Notes: generated by a model not told the origin, from the letters alone. Shown: positions 44,709 through 58,520, counted from the stretch's first letter. The stretch is 64,000 bases of DNA from Prunus persica (GCF_000346465.2 NC_034012.1:2815134-2879133); one strand, 5' to 3'. Translations and numbers: made by a program.

Positions 44709-47551
44709 ATGGCTTTTTACAGTTTTAACTCCAACTCTTCATTTAGGTCTGAATACTCGAGCCTCTTCGACACTTTTACGCATGGCTCAAGTGGGTTTGG
44801 TGGGGCTCTGCGAGGAGGCGGGTCTGTTTTGCCTCACTCTCTGGTTTTGGATAGTGAGAAAGGTGAGCTTATTAAGGCTCCAGCGAGAGTGGGAAAGAAA
44901 GGGGTATCAGAGGCAAAGGCCTTGGCGGCTTTGAAGAATCACAGTGAGGCTGAGAGGAGGAGAAGAGAGAGAATTAATGCACATCTCTCTACGCTTCGTG
45001 GTCTCGTGCCCTGCACTGAAAAGGTAAAGTATAATTTTCATGTAGTTTCAATCATACTGGTTGATTATACTTGAGATTGTTGGATTGTTGTTATAGCTTA
45101 TTAAGTTTTAACTGGTTATTAGATACTAGTCATTGGAAAACATTACTAGTAGGAAATTGGTCTTACCTTAAATTTGAAATTCTTTATCGAAAAGTTATTC
45201 GACATCTTTTTGCTGACTGTAAAGTAGTAACTTACCATATGAAACTTAGATTCTTTGAATTTCTAGGCCCTTAATCAGACCATAAGTGAAAATAGAATTG
45301 TACAGATCAATTTAAGATTAACTTCGAACGGCTATTTGGCCTACTTGACCAAATATTTCAAATATGAAACTTTTGGCTTAAATATGATAAGTTTTTTCTT
45401 CCTATTTTGTGGCAACAAGGGGTTGATCAGAATCTGACAACCGGGCAGAGCTGAGAGTGTTTTGCTTTTAACAGTCATTATATTCTGTGCCAAAAAGCAA
45501 ACATGTTTAAACAAATATAATGGGGTGCTATGAGAATTCTGTTGAAGAGTTATTGAATTGAATACATAGATTCTGAACTCTAATGAAGCTTTTCTCTATC
45601 AGGAATCTTGTTCTAATATATTTTTATGGATCCTGTATTCAATTTTGCTCCAAGAAGCTTAAGGTGATCAATATGAAATACCCCTTCTAGTGATATGCTG
45701 TCATTATCTGAGTTATGAAATCATGAAAGAGAAGATCATTCGTGCTTTAGTGCACATCATTCAAATTAACAAAGGTTTTCATTACATTATTTGTGCCTTT
45801 GGAGAGTCAACTCTGGTATGGAAGTTACAAAAGTCAACTCTAGATATGTTAAATAATTTGAAAAGTAAACTTCTTCCATACTTAGAGAGCTTCAAAACAT
45901 CTGGAAAATGAATCTACTCAACTCATGGATATGTTAAATTATTTGAAAAGCTAAACATCTAAAATACTCAGAGCTTCAAAACCATCTGTAAAATGAATCT
46001 GCTGTAAATGTCTAGGTGCACTTTGGATTTGCATTTTTTCAATTAAATTAAGAAATCAAGCATTAGGGGTGGGTGGGATGGGGTGGGGTGGGGTGGGGTG
46101 GATTTTCAACCTGTTAGGTACAGCACACTACGCACTATGTTGGAAGGAAACGTAGAAATGGTTTTTTGTTGGCAGAGAAACTCTGACTTTAGTTTATAAA
46201 TCTACTAAGTCAAGTGCACCTAGAACATTTTATAAGTCTGTGGTTGTTTAACACTAAGTATATATATGGGATGCTTTGCTGTCAATAGCTTCAGTCTTTA
46301 GCTGACCATTCTATGTGTTTTGGGAAGTACTGATGATTATGATTGGATGATGGGGTACAGCGCCAGCTGTGTAGTAGATGCCAACATAAGGTCTACATCA
46401 GGACTATAATTTATGGCTTAGATGTGTCTTGCTCAACCGTTCAATTAAGATATTATATCATATTTGGGGCGGTAAGCAAGAAAATATGTATGGGGAAAGA
46501 AGAACCACTAAATTTTTTATGTTCAAGCTTCATAGAGTATCTTTTTTAATAAAAATAATTTTTTTAATCACACATTTCTTTCCTTAATGTGTCATCTACC
46601 CCGCTTTCCAAGTCGAAGCAAGTTGGATGACTAGCTCTGTATTTCCTGGACTAAGTCTATCCTCTGATAACTTATGAGCAAGGTTTTTCTCATGCTACTA
46701 TTTATTAAATATTAAGTCTACCTAGGTGAGCTTGGAAGTATGTGGAAACTTGTATTGAAATTGTTAGGTAGCAGGGGAGGCCCTGGGAACAGGCGGGCAA
46801 GGCGGCCGCCGGGGCCTCCAGGAGGGCCCCCAATTTGTATAATGACTAAGTTAACTGGGTTTATGCTATTGACAAAGAAGACATCATGCTGATGTTAGTA
46901 ACCTTACCAGCCAATAGATTGGCCTTGACTTGTTGTGAATGACCCTTAATATGTATATTATATATGCATCATGTATTTGTGTGTGCATCTATATGCAAGC
47001 ATATTGGAGAAGCTATGGTGTTGGCAACTGATTTAAGTCTTTAACCTTGACCTAATTGCTATTTATAGATGGACAAAGCCGCATTACTTGCTACAGTTAT
47101 CAGCCAAGTGAAAGAACTGAAGAAGGATGCCCTAGAATCTAGTAAGGGATTTCTCATTCCCGTTGATGCTGATGAAGTGCAAGTTGAACCCTATGACACT
47201 GGGGCAGGGGATGGAACCATATCTGTGAGAGCATCCGTCTGCTGTGAATACCGGTCTGAGCTTCTTTCTGACCTAAGAGAAGCTCTTGATTCCCTTCACT
47301 TGAAAATGGTGAAGGCAGATATAGCAACCTTGGGAAACCGAGTGAAAAATGTGTTTGTTTTCACCAGCTGCAAAGAGAGAAGCAATGATGCTGATGCTGA
47401 TGCATTCCAACTTCTTGCAAGTTCTGTTCACCAGGCCTTGAGTTCTGTCCTTGATAAGGCTTCTGCCTCACCAGAATACTCCCCAAGAACAACGCTGCCG
47501 AGCAAAAGGCGGAGGGTCTCTTACTTCGATACCTCGAGCTCATCATCATGA
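44709..47551 (+). CDS. bHLH transcription factor (bHLH30/106-like)
   Basis: A plant bHLH factor in the clade around Arabidopsis bHLH30, bHLH106 and bHLH107. Two exons: 44709-45023 and 47069-47551; 265 residues, near bHLH106 size. The basic region KNHSEAERRRRERINAHL has the His/Glu/Arg set (His78, Glu82, Arg86) that predicts E-box/G-box DNA binding. Helix 1 reads STLRGLVP and the second helix after the intron reads MDKAALLATVISQVKELKK. A C-terminal ACT-like region (SVRASVCCEYRSELLSDLRE, ALDSLHLKMVKADIATLGNR) is typical of this clade. The C-terminus has a basic SKRRRVSYF motif that may act as nuclear localisation signal. A 2-kb intron within the HLH carries a G-rich repeat and a GC-rich hairpin. 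Orthology to a single Arabidopsis gene was not tested. Confidence 0.9.
46067..46101 (+). repeat. G-rich tract, potential G-quadruplex (intron of bHLH)
   Basis: GGGGTGGGTGGGATGGGGTG followed by three more GGGGT units: at least seven G-runs of three or four within 35 bases on the sense strand. DNA and the unspliced RNA could form G-quadruplexes. Confidence 0.8.
46773..46832 (+). repeat. GC-rich inverted repeat in bHLH intron
   Basis: A 60-base, strongly GC-rich island in an AT-rich intron. GGAGGCCCTGG near the left pairs with CCGGGGCCTCC (one mismatch) around a loop containing GGCGGGCAAGGCGGCCG. Followed by AGGAGGGCCCCC. The abrupt composition change suggests an inserted element. Confidence 0.65.
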
Positions 47552-48352
47552 GAGCAAGATTGTGTTTGTGTTGGTGGTGATGAAGATGTGCATATTGTAT
47601 TGTAATATGGATTCTGTATTCGTATCTTTAGACATGGATGTGCGGAAGATAAAGTATTTGTGAGGTCTTCATGTATACATTGTATTACATAACCCCCAAT
47701 AAAGTATGAACTATATACTGAGGAAAGACAAAACTGGTTGTATGTAAAATATGTATTTAATTGTGAATTTCATGGAAAATTAGACTCCCATTATTTCGAT
47801 GTCCTATATTATATTTATATTTTAAAAAACACGTAACCGAAGTTACAAATGCATTCTCCTGAAAGCCATTACAGGAAAATGTAACATTGATTTGGAGGCA
47901 AATATTTGAAAAGAAAAAAAAAAAGAACCTTGGGGCATCTCAAGTCCGTCATCAATACAGAACAAAACTTGGATGGGACTGGGTGTGTTGTGTAGAACGG
48001 GGGGGTGTGAATGGGAGTTTTGTTAACTAAAAGCCCATATGGCTATGTAGTGGGTCCCAAGTGCTGAGTTGGCGCGATTTCATTAGAAACTACCCGTAAA
48101 GCCGTGAAAGAAAGGAGGGGGAAGCAACCGTAGAGAAAACAATCTCCTCTCGCCAACACAACACAACAACACAGCAACACAGCAACACAGCCGAGGTATC
48201 TTCTCCTTTTTGTACTTGAACTGTCTCTGACAAATTTCTGGTGACTTTTTTACTGTTTATTTAATTTTCACAAACCTTCAAAAACAAGAAAAGAAAAAAG
48301 AGGAACAAGAAGAAGAAGAAGAGGGCAAGAAGCTAATCGCAGTAGAAAAATC
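47552..48352. other. Spacer between bHLH and ATG7, ATG7 promoter and 5' UTR
   Basis: bHLH 3' UTR then ATG7 upstream region. An AACACAGC-type short repeat (about 48157-48192) lies in the probable 5' UTR, followed by a long GAA-rich leader. No gene. Confidence 0.5.
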
Positions 48353-51300
48353 ATGGAGGGGAGCAGTGGCAAATCCATACTTCAATTCGCACCGTTTCAG
48401 AGCTCGGTGGACGAGGGTTTCTGGCACAGACTGTCTTCATTGAAGCTCAACAAGTTTGGCATCGATGACTCTCCCATTCCCATCACTGGTTCGCTTCCTT
48501 TCATTGTTTTTCTCTAATCAGATTATGAAATTTGTGGAAACAAGAAAAGAAAGAAAATTTCAGCTATGTCAGATCGTGATTTTTGGAAATTCCTTTTCTA
48601 TATTCTTGTTAAAAAATGCTGTGTAGTGTCTGAGTTCTCTTGTTTTGTAAAAATTGGTGATTTGTACAGTTTTAGGTGCTCAATGATCAAGCATTTGGAC
48701 TATGAGGGGAAAAAAAAAATGTCGACTTTTTCTTTTGCTGAGTAAATTTGAGGAAGCAGGAAAAAGCAGCACAAGTTTCAAATTCTTGTGTCATATTGAG
48801 CACTAGCAAAAATAGTATCTCATGAAACTAACTAAAAAAACAAAGCTTTAGTTCAGAGATGAATGCTATACAATGTTCTTAAATTCTATTCTCCAAATGT
48901 AAATTTCTCTGTAATCTGAGATATGGACCGACCCTGCTCCAGGTTTCTATGCACCGTGCTCACATTCTCAAGTATCAAATCATTTAACTCTTCTAGCTGA
49001 GTCTTTGCCTTCGGATTCAAGTGAAGAATCAGAGGTACCAGAAATAAGTCGAGGGAATAGGAACAGATGCTCCGTCCCTGGCATCCTTTACAACACCAAT
49101 ACGGTAGAAAGGTTTCATGGACTTGACAAACAGGGCTTACTTAAGGCAGAAGCACAAAAGGTATTGCTTTCAAATGGATTTAGTTTCTAAATTTGTTTAA
49201 TTTTTTGGATGAAAGTATTACATCTTTGAACGACGGTAAACTATATGATTTGGTTGAAATATCATGTAGGTAGATGAATCTATTTGCTAAAAGTGAATTT
49301 AAAATGATGCATGTTATGTCTGCTTCTTTTCTGTAATCAGATTTGGGAGGACATCCATAATGGAAGAGCTTTGGAGGACAGTTCAGTACTTTCCAGGTTC
49401 CTCCTTATCTCTTTTGCAGACCTGAAAAAATGGAGCTTTCATTACTGGTTTGCTTTTCCTGCTCTGGTGCTTGATCCTCCAGCAACCTTGGTTAATTTGA
49501 GGCCAGCTTCACAATGTTTTAGCTTGGAGGAGGTATGTACGATATGTTTCTTATTGGATACACAGTGGCAAGGCATTTAGATGTCATCCCTAACTTCGAC
49601 ACTATTGTCATATGTATTAGGCGGAATCTCTTTCAGCAGCATTTAATGAGTGGCGTAACTCAAGCTTAACAGCAGGTATATATATGTCTCCTGTGTTATT
49701 TTATGTATTGTCTTTAGAAACATCTTATGTGCTCATATGTTCAGATGCAAGCTTGTGATTTCGGTGGCTTGTGTTTTATATATAGGCATGCATAGTTTAC
49801 ACTTGCTTAATGTTCATTTCTAACCTAAGTTGTCTGATTCAGATGTGCCCTTCTTTTTGGTCCAAATTGATACAAATTCACACGCTGCTATTAAGCATCT
49901 AAAGGATTGGGAAACCTGCCAAAGTGCTGATGGTCACAAGGTCGGTCTGCAAACTTTTTCTTTCAAACTATAGCTAATCATTTAGGTGATGGGAAACTGG
50001 AATGAATTTAGATATTAGATTTTGGGGTTCAACTTCCTTAGAGCTACTTTGCATGCCATCGCAGTTACTATTTGGATTTTACGATCCATGCCATCTTCCA
50101 AACAATCCTGGTTGGCCTCTTCGCAACTTCCTTGCCCTTATTTGCTCAAGATGGGATATAAAGTCTGTTCACTTTTTATGCTATAGAGAGAATCGTGGTT
50201 TCGCAGATCTGGGATTGTCCCTTGTTGGTGAAGCTCTGATTACAGTTCCACAAGGTAGAGCTGCAGAAATTGGGTAACAGCTTATTTTTTATTAAGTTTC
50301 TTTCTTCTACAGTTTGAATATGCTTGCATTTTTAGGTACTCTAACTTGGATTTTTATATCTGTTTAGGATGGAGGGATCATCCTTATGTACCTAATGCAG
50401 TGGGGTGGGAACTTAACAAAGGGAGAAAAATACCCAGGGGTATTAGCCTGGCTAAATCTATGGATCCAACTAGGTATGTTGTTTGTATTGGCTCTCTGTA
50501 GTCGATAATGTTAGTTGTCCTTTGTCATCTCGGTGTCTTATGATAACTTTTACAGGTTGGCCATATCTGCTGCAGATTTGAATTTGAAACTAATGAGATG
50601 GCGTGCTTTGCCTTCTCTGAACTTAAATAGCTTGTCTTCTCTCAAGTGTCTCCTCCTTGGAGCAGGTACACTTGGATGCCAGGTTGCTCGCACGCTTATG
50701 GTGAGTGCTCCAAACTTACAAAAAAATTCTGGTTCTATTCTATCTATTTGGGTGACTGAAGATTATGAATTTTACAGGCTTGGGGTGTCCGCAGAATTAC
50801 GTTGGTTGACAATGGCAGGGTGGCTATGTCAAATCCATTGAGGCAATCCCTGTATACATTAGATGATTGCCTAAATGGTGGTGAGCTTAAAGCTACAGCA
50901 GCAGTTAATAGTCTCAAGAGAATATTTCCAGCTGTGGTAATTAATTTCATCTGTTTGTCCTCTAAAACACATGGGTTAAGCCAAAAATTTGTTGATTTTC
51001 TTATATTGTTCATCCATCTCTTTCTTTTATCAGGAAGCAAAGGGTGTTGTCATGGCTATACCAATGCCTGGACATCCTGTTCCTAGTCAAGAAGAGCAGA
51101 CTGTGCTTGATGATTGTCGATCCCTACATGATTTAATTGATTCTCATGATGTAGTTTTCTTGTTGACTGATACAAGAGAAAGTCGGTGGCTACCATCTCT
51201 TCTTTGTGCAAATACTAACAAGGTCTGTTGACTTAATCTTTTTAAAAAAAATTCACTGAGGTATAATGTGGCACTATATTCTCACATCTAAATGTGAGTC

Positions 51301-52911
51301 ACATCTACGTTAAGACAATCTACTTACCTGATTCAAGCATGTAGGATATTTGGGTTAGGTATCTTTATTGAATTGGCATTCATGTTGTCCAATAAAAAAT
51401 AACTATTGTTTATTTGTTTGCAGATTACTATAACTGCAGCTTTAGGATTTGATAGCTTCTTGGTTATGCGCCATGGAGCAGGTCCTTTTAGCTCTAGCCA
51501 CGACTCAAAAGCTGAAGCTGCAAATTCTTTATCTGCTGATATGAGCAACCTTGGCCTGACTGATAGAGATGGAGGGAAGAGATTGGGCTGTTACTTCTGC
51601 AATGATGTGGTTGCGCCTATCGATGTAATTTTCTAGAATGCAATAGATATGATATTTTAGCTGTTCAATGTATGTCAAGTACAGCCATAAGCCTTTTGTT
51701 CTCTGTGCAGTCAACTTCAAACCGCACACTGGACCAGCAATGTACTGTTACACGCCCAGGCCTTGCTCCTATTGCCTCAGCTCTTGCAGTTGAGCTCTTA
51801 GTAGGAATTCTGCATCACCCTCACGGGTAAGTGGTTGGAAATTTTTGAAAAGGGCCTGATTATTTATTAGTTTTCATGGTTAATAGCTAAATAGAAATTC
51901 CACTTTGGTTTTTTGTTTTTTTTCAATGGTTGACCTGAGATTTCGGTGTTAAACTGCTCGTGTTCAGGATATTTGCGGAAGGTGATGTTTTAAACTCCAG
52001 TAATAGTGAAAGCAGTGAGCAGCCTCTTGGTATTTTACCCCATCAAATTCGAGGTTCCCTCGCACAGTTTTCACAGATGACACTTGTGGGCCACTCCTCA
52101 GACAGTTGTACGGCTTGTTGCAGCACTGTAAGTTTTCCCTTGCTTGTTGACTTTTTCCATGGCGGTACCGTGAGAAAGTCAGAGCTTCTTCTTTAACTGT
52201 TTGAGCCATTAGTTCTATATGCTATCCAGGGAATAAACAGTTCATATGGATCAATGAATAAGTAGTATTATTGGATGAGACAGTCACAACTGAATTAGTA
52301 ATTATAGGGGCCTGCATCCTGACATTTTGATACGCAAGCATTAATGTGTTAATTTCTATCAAATATTATATGAGGGGTGTTATTTTTATTCATAATTGTA
52401 GCAAATATAAAATGAAATTACAAAACCAGTAGAAGGCGTCTCATTCTACATTGTCAAGTCTATAAAACTAAAGAACTACTTTTAAAATATGTTTTCTAAT
52501 TATTCTACTTATTAGTTGAGATAAGGATTTCCTTGGGTAGAATACTTAGAAAACATGTTTTAAAAGTAGAATAATGTTAACTAAAGGAAAAAATTGTGAG
52601 GAAGCTTGATGGGAATGAAAACGGTGATAATTATCTAGATTCTCTTTGTAGTTTCCTCCTTGTGCATTCCTTTTAGCAATGTCTTGTATCTAACTATAAT
52701 TTCAAATAAATCATCCCAAAATGAATATTTCATTCAGGTGGTGTCTGAATATCGGAAAAAGGGAATGGAATTTATACTGCAAGCAATCAACCACCCCACC
52801 TATCTGGAGGACCTAACTGGACTGACGGAGTTGATGAAATCAGCTAGTTCATTCGAATTGGACTGGGATGATGGAACGGATGAAGATGATGATGATTGCG
52901 TTGAAGTCTGA
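48353..52911 (+). CDS. ATG7: Autophagy E1-like enzyme ATG7
   Basis: The E1-like enzyme that activates ATG8 and ATG12 for autophagosome formation, in the cytosol. Fourteen exons: 48353-48488, 48943-49160, 49341-49532, 49621-49675, 49843-49940, 50065-50254, 50368-50473, 50556-50700, 50778-50936, 51034-51222, 51424-51624, 51711-51826, 51968-52127, 52738-52911; 712 residues, close to Arabidopsis ATG7. N-terminal domain motifs [39 protein letters not shown]. The adenylation domain has [14 protein letters not shown] (from residue 367) and [17 protein letters not shown]. The catalytic Cys is in [20 protein letters not shown] (Cys574). The C-terminal end [19 protein letters not shown] is acidic as usual. 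ATG at 48353 begins [14 protein letters not shown]. All key residues present; nothing unusual beyond intron 13 (610 bases). Confidence 0.98.
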
Positions 52912-54166
52912 TTTTTTATTTTCTTTTGATAGGTGGGTGGTTCTAAATTTTTTATGCTGCAATATATTCTCAACTGTACAGATGCTTAGGAAAGTTATAT
53001 TCAATCATGTATGTATGTTTCAATTTGTTCTCAACACGATTGTTTCTAAACTTTAAACCCTACTTCTATACGAAATAATATATTCAATTGGGCTATTCGT
53101 TACAATTTATACGCTGTGCAACAGAGAAGACATTGGTGGTTGTTCTTCCGACTATCATAGAAGAAGAAGAACCAATATCAAATGTATGGCAGAGAGGGGG
53201 TAGAAAGTTTAAAACCGTCAACCAAAGTGCGAAGTGTGACCTGAAAATTATGGTCAGAGACCACAATGCTGCGTGTGTCAGCATATCATGGCATAAGTTG
53301 GCAGCCTAAGATTTGGCCTAGCAGCTGGTCTAGTCGTTTCGATGACTTTTGAAAATTTTGAATGGTGCTGCCGCCACTTCAAATCACAAACCTTAAAACT
53401 ACATTCTTTTGAAAATCAGAACTTGAAAGGAAGCTTCAAGCTTGGAGCTCCAAAAGGAGAAAAAAAAGCAACATTTGAGTCTTTTTCTCTCAAGGGAGTA
53501 GGATGAGAAGAAGTCTCAAACTCAAACTCAGTGGGTTTTGCACTTTTTGTCTCACTCAGTCTCATGAACCGTCATGAATAATAGAATGTTGTTGTTTGTG
53601 GCTTGTGGTTGGGTTTGGGATGGTACGAACGATATCAGTTAGTTCAATATAGTTAGTGCAGCTGTGGTTTGGTTCCGCAAATTGACCCTTGAAATGCATA
53701 TGACTAATCTTCAACCTGAGCACATACGTTAGTGGACTCTCCAATTTGAGTTTTAGCCTTAGTTATCCCAATGTGTGTGGATCACGTGCTCGGTTGCAAT
53801 ATAATCCAATTCAATCTTAGTCATCAAACATAATAGAACAACAATCCAATCTTAATCACCAACCATAACAGAACATCACGGAGTAGCAGGAGCAGCAGTT
53901 GTACGAAAAAGGTAGCAATGGTTGATGGTGGTACACATCATAAAAGCACTACTAGTTTAGGTTCTTGTCATCTTTTGGGTTCTCCCTCAACACCTCCCGC
54001 TCGTGATTTAACAATCTAAAGCCCTCCCTCCCTTCCCTCCTATTGCGCTTGCTGTGGCTACTGTTTCACACGTTGGAAAAATTCAATGTTTTTTAGGACT
54101 CAAAACAAAACTCAAATGATAAATTGGTGGGTGGAACCTGCCACGCCATCATCATATTCATGTCAT

Positions 54167-54192
54167 AATATATATATATATATATATATATA
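54167..54192 (+). repeat. (TA)n microsatellite
   Basis: About 13 TA units in intergenic sequence. Confidence 0.93.
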
Positions 54193-54840
54193 TCTCCTGT
54201 GTGTGTTTTGGATTTTGCCATAATGCGACTCCACCAAAAAAACATACTTTGAATGAATTGGTCAATATTGGTGATCAGTGTTTCTGTCAAAGTGGTGCAC
54301 TAAACTAATCAGATAAGCATTGTTTCGATTTGCTCTTGACCATCAGCAAGCAAGGCAACACTAGAGCTAGAGTTGTAATACAATTTTAAAAAACCCATAA
54401 AAATTGTTAGTACAAGTTTAGTTCGATTTTTGGCACTTCGGTCCCAATTTGGACTCCTAATTGGTCTTTTCTCAATTCATGCTAATATGGGATATAACCT
54501 AACTACTATTGAATATAGACCTCTGCATTCTGCACGAAAAATGTAGAAAGCTACAGGTGCAAGATGACCAATATTTTCCATAGACCTACCAAATCTGGCA
54601 GATCACAGAAGCAATACCTAATTCCTATTTTTAAGCATAGAATCCAATTGGAATTCCATTTTGACCCGAATAACAACCTATCAATATCATCGCGTGTGAA
54701 TAACTTGAAACCATTGTATCGTTTTAGGTCGGATCTCATAATAATATTATAATACAGTATGTGTTTATGTTCTAAGTCTATGCCACTCTGTCCTATAAAC
54801 ATAATCGGATATACCTGCACGAATTTAGTGTAACAAGCTG

Positions 54841-54869
54841 TTCTTTTTCTTTTTCTTTTTCTTTTTCCC
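54841..54869 (+). repeat. (TTTTTC)n repeat
   Basis: About five TTTTTC units, interrupting otherwise AT-rich spacer. Confidence 0.88.
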
Positions 54870-55816
54870 AAGCAAGATCGATTGATCCATTAATTTATGT
54901 AACATGTTAATTTAACATTAGTTAAGCAGATATGTTTTTGTTTCAGCAACACATCCTGCAGACAAATCCACCAAAAGAAACCATGCATGTGAGAAAATCT
55001 CAAACACTGATAAAAGATTAAAGGAAAAAAAGAAAAAAAAAAGGCTAGATCAATTGTGCAGCATAAGTAACCCATTAATTCTGTGCATGCGTGACACCTG
55101 TCGAGATAAAAAATTTCTGACCCTGCAAGAAAATCAGTGCAGGTGCCCTTTGTCTCTGATCCCACATGCCATTAATGTAGCTCACATCTCAGAACCAAGA
55201 TTAATTAAAGATAATACCTTGCTAATAAATAAATAAAAACTTTAGCTCAACACAGTGGCATTCCCAGAAACTATGGCACATAAACATTGATATTGGGGAC
55301 AGTCAACAATAGTCTAAGCCGTCTGATTTAGATTACATCCAAGCAACTTCCCCTCAATGGAGTTGGTGATATGTAGGGCCCCTCCCCCCGTACACAAGTA
55401 ACACAACCTCAAAATTCAAATTATGCAATGAATGATATAGACGCATACGTCAAATTGTGATTTGTTCGTAAGAAGAAATGACTATCACTATATCGATTTG
55501 GAATGACATTTTAGTAATTAGAGAAATTAAACAGCGGGATTATGGGGATAGGAGTGAATAATACAAATAAAGATCACATATAATCTGTGTTTTCAAAATA
55601 TCTGTCACGGTTTGTGAGTTCCAATAGACTAGTCAGCACTGTTTGCTGCATGTGCTTTGTGCTCCCTCTGTTTTTCATCTTCTAAAGTCGTCCTTCTTCT
55701 TTGTCCCACAGATCCCATAAACCCACAAACACCCTTCTCTCTATCTCTCTCTCTCTAAAAGGTCAGACTTCCATAGAAATTTATATAAAGAAAAGAAAAC
55801 CCAACACAGTTTCTCA

Positions 55817-55819
<3 letters not shown>

Positions 55820-55855
<36 letters not shown>
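55820..55855 (+). repeat. (TC)n microsatellite in 5' UTR
   Basis: About 18 TC units ending 35 bases upstream of the ARM-repeat start codon, so likely in the transcribed leader. Confidence 0.93.
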
Positions 55856-55865
<10 letters not shown>

Positions 55866-55889
55866 GTCTCCCTTATTCAAGCAATAAAC

Positions 55890-58520
55890 ATGTCTGATTC
55901 TAATTCTACTGCTACCTCTTCTTCTGCTTCTCCTATATGGTTATATTCTTACATCAAGCTTCGGTTTTTCAATCGAATCCGACGCTTCCTGCGCTCCAAA
56001 AACGCCCGCAAGCGCCCCACGCCGTCTGATCACTTCGACACATCGTCATCAAGACCCGCCAAAGTTATAAGCAATAACAACGAAGCAACAATGGCAGGGC
56101 AAGTTTTGGAGAAGCAGAGTGGCGATGATCATGAGGATGATGTGTTGGGGTTGCAGAGAGCGGTGAAGAAGCTTCACTTTGGAGTTTGTTGGGAAGAGAG
56201 GGAGTTGGCGGCTATGGAGATTGGGACGTTGGCTAAAGAAGATGTCAAGGTCAGGAAGTTGGTCGGTGGGCTTGGTGTTATACCGGTTTTGGTGTCCATG
56301 GCGGCGTCCGAGGTGGTTGCCCGGCGACGAGCGGCGGTGTCCGCCTTGATTCAGCTTGCTAATGGAACTTACACGTAAGCTCCTAGTCCTTACAATTTTT
56401 TATATATATATTTTTGGTTTTAGTGCATAGTTAAACTTACATCATTTTGAATTTGATAAATGCAATGTATTTTTGTTTGAATGTAAGGTCAAAATTGCAA
56501 GTCTCAAAATTGCTAAGAAAATTTTAATATATGTGTGTGTGTTTGTGTGTAACTCACTCATTTTACGGATACAAAGTCAAGTGGTGATGTCTACTCAGTT
56601 CTAGTGACCAAATTTGACTTAAGGATAGAGTTATCTGATTTTTCTCTAGGGTTATTAAAAATGAATTATTGCGGTCTAGTAGAATGGGAAATAGTTTTGA
56701 CTTGCAGATCGATCATCTCAGTTTTGAATTCTCTGATATTTTGGTAGTTTGTGTGAGAAATTTCTCTTCTTTGTATTTAAAAAAAATATATTATTAAAAA
56801 ATGAAAGAGGGATCCATATTCAGTCGATTAAGAATTAAGTGAGTTATATTTGTCATTTGAATCCTGCCAGACTCAAGTGATGATGTGACAGAAAATAGCT
56901 GAGTTTGCTATAAAGGGGATGACATTTTTAATGGTGGGGTAGGTTTTGGCCAGTTAGTGAAGAGAAGCAAGAATATAGCAGACGTAAAAGAATAGTATAT
57001 TTGAGTGGTTCCTAACCTATTGCCCAATCAACTTGGCCATATGCAGCAGATATGCTATCTATCTTTCATGGCTGCATTTATTTATTGGCCAATTAACTTG
57101 ACAGTATAGCTTAAGCACATTTTGCAACTTAATTAGCACTTGAAAATGGGTTAATGTTGCTTTAATTATCATGTGCATTATCTGAAATCCTTGAAGCAGA
57201 GAAGCCAGCCCGCAGGCTGCGGTGACTGTCGACCCACAAACCCTAGTGGTTGGGAGAGTTGGAGGAGTTGGAAGGGAAACAATATAATCGTAGCTAACGT
57301 GACCCTTTTTTTCAAATGAGACGACTTATTTAGGGTTGTGAGATTTGTAGTGTAGTTGTTCAGATTCCATTTGATTTTGGACAATAAATTACCCCATTTT
57401 GTTGACCTCCAAATCTTGGAATCTCGTTGACTTCATCACTCTGCTACAAATTTCTTCGGTTTGTTTTGGTTTGGTGTGCTCATAATTCATATAAAATGTT
57501 TATTTAATTTTATCAGTCGGTCACATTTCAAACCCATTATTGACTTGACCTGTATAGTTTTATTCGTATTGTCATCATGAAGTTAGACAGAATAATAAGT
57601 TGGAGACATTTTGTGCTTCTCTCTCCTAATTCTCTCTCTGCATGATCTGTTTCTTCAGGAACAAGGCTCTCATGGCGGAGGCAGGAATATTCTCCAAGCT
57701 ACCAAAAGACATCAACATTCTTGATGAGCCAACAAGGCACCAATTTGCAGAGCTGCTCTTCTTGTTGTCCTCACTTGCAAATACCCAATTTCCTCTGTCC
57801 TCTTTAGAAACTCTCCCATTTCTCGTTGGCATTATTGAGTCAGGAACTTCAAGCATTGAAACCAAAGAGACGTGTTTGGGTGCTTTGTACAACCTCTCCA
57901 CCATGCTGGACAATGCAGGCAATTTGGTCTCCAATGGGGTGGTGGAGGCTCTGTTGAATTTGTCCTCCATCAAAGAGCTTTCTGAGAAAGCTCTAGCCAC
58001 ATTGGGGAATTTGGTTGTGACCCTAATGGGAAAGAAGGCTATGGAGAATAGCGCAGCGGTGCCGGAGAGCTTGATAGAGATTTTGACATGGGAGGACAAA
58101 CCCAAATGCCAGGAGCTGTCTTCCTACATTCTAATGATTTTAGCTCATCAAAGCTCAGATCAAAGAGTTAAAATGGCCAACTCAGGAATTGTGCCTATAC
58201 TTCTTGAAGTGGCCTTATTGGGGAGCTCTTTAGCTCAGAAGAGAGCACTAAAACTATTGCAATGGTTCAAGGATGAGAGGCAAGCCAAAATGGGCCCACA
58301 TTCTGGGCCCCAGACAGCAAGATTTGCAATTGGGTCCCCACTTGGCTCACCTGTAAACCCAAGAGAGGCTCAACAAGGGAAGAAAATGATGAAGAATTTG
58401 GTGAAGCAGAGTCTTTACAAGAACATGGAAATGATAACAAGGAGGGCCAGTGCTTCTGGGGACTCATCTAAGCTCAAGTCTCTGATTATCAGCACAAGCT
58501 CTAAGAGCTTGCCTTACTAA
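55890..58520 (+). CDS. Armadillo-repeat protein without a U-box
   Basis: A plant ARM-repeat protein related to the ARM part of U-box E3 ligases but lacking a U-box. Exons: 55890-56374 and 57659-58520; 448 residues. The N-terminus is basic ([20 protein letters not shown]) and may bind membrane or nucleic acid. Repeats run from about residue 85 to 360: [100 protein letters not shown]. The conserved tail is [20 protein letters not shown] and ends [13 protein letters not shown]. The [16 protein letters not shown] segment resembles tails of PUB45-like proteins. Such proteins act as adaptors; partners here are unknown. Exon 1 donor is ACACGTAAGC and the 1.3-kb intron keeps phase. Confidence 0.9.

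Larger units (their letters stand above)
52912..55889. other. Spacer between ATG7 and ARM-repeat gene
   Basis: About 3 kb without a gene. It contains an AT dinucleotide tract (54167-54192), a TTTTTC hexanucleotide repeat (54841-54869), a second CT tract in the next gene's 5' UTR (55820-55855) and otherwise unremarkable AT-rich sequence. Confidence 0.5.
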
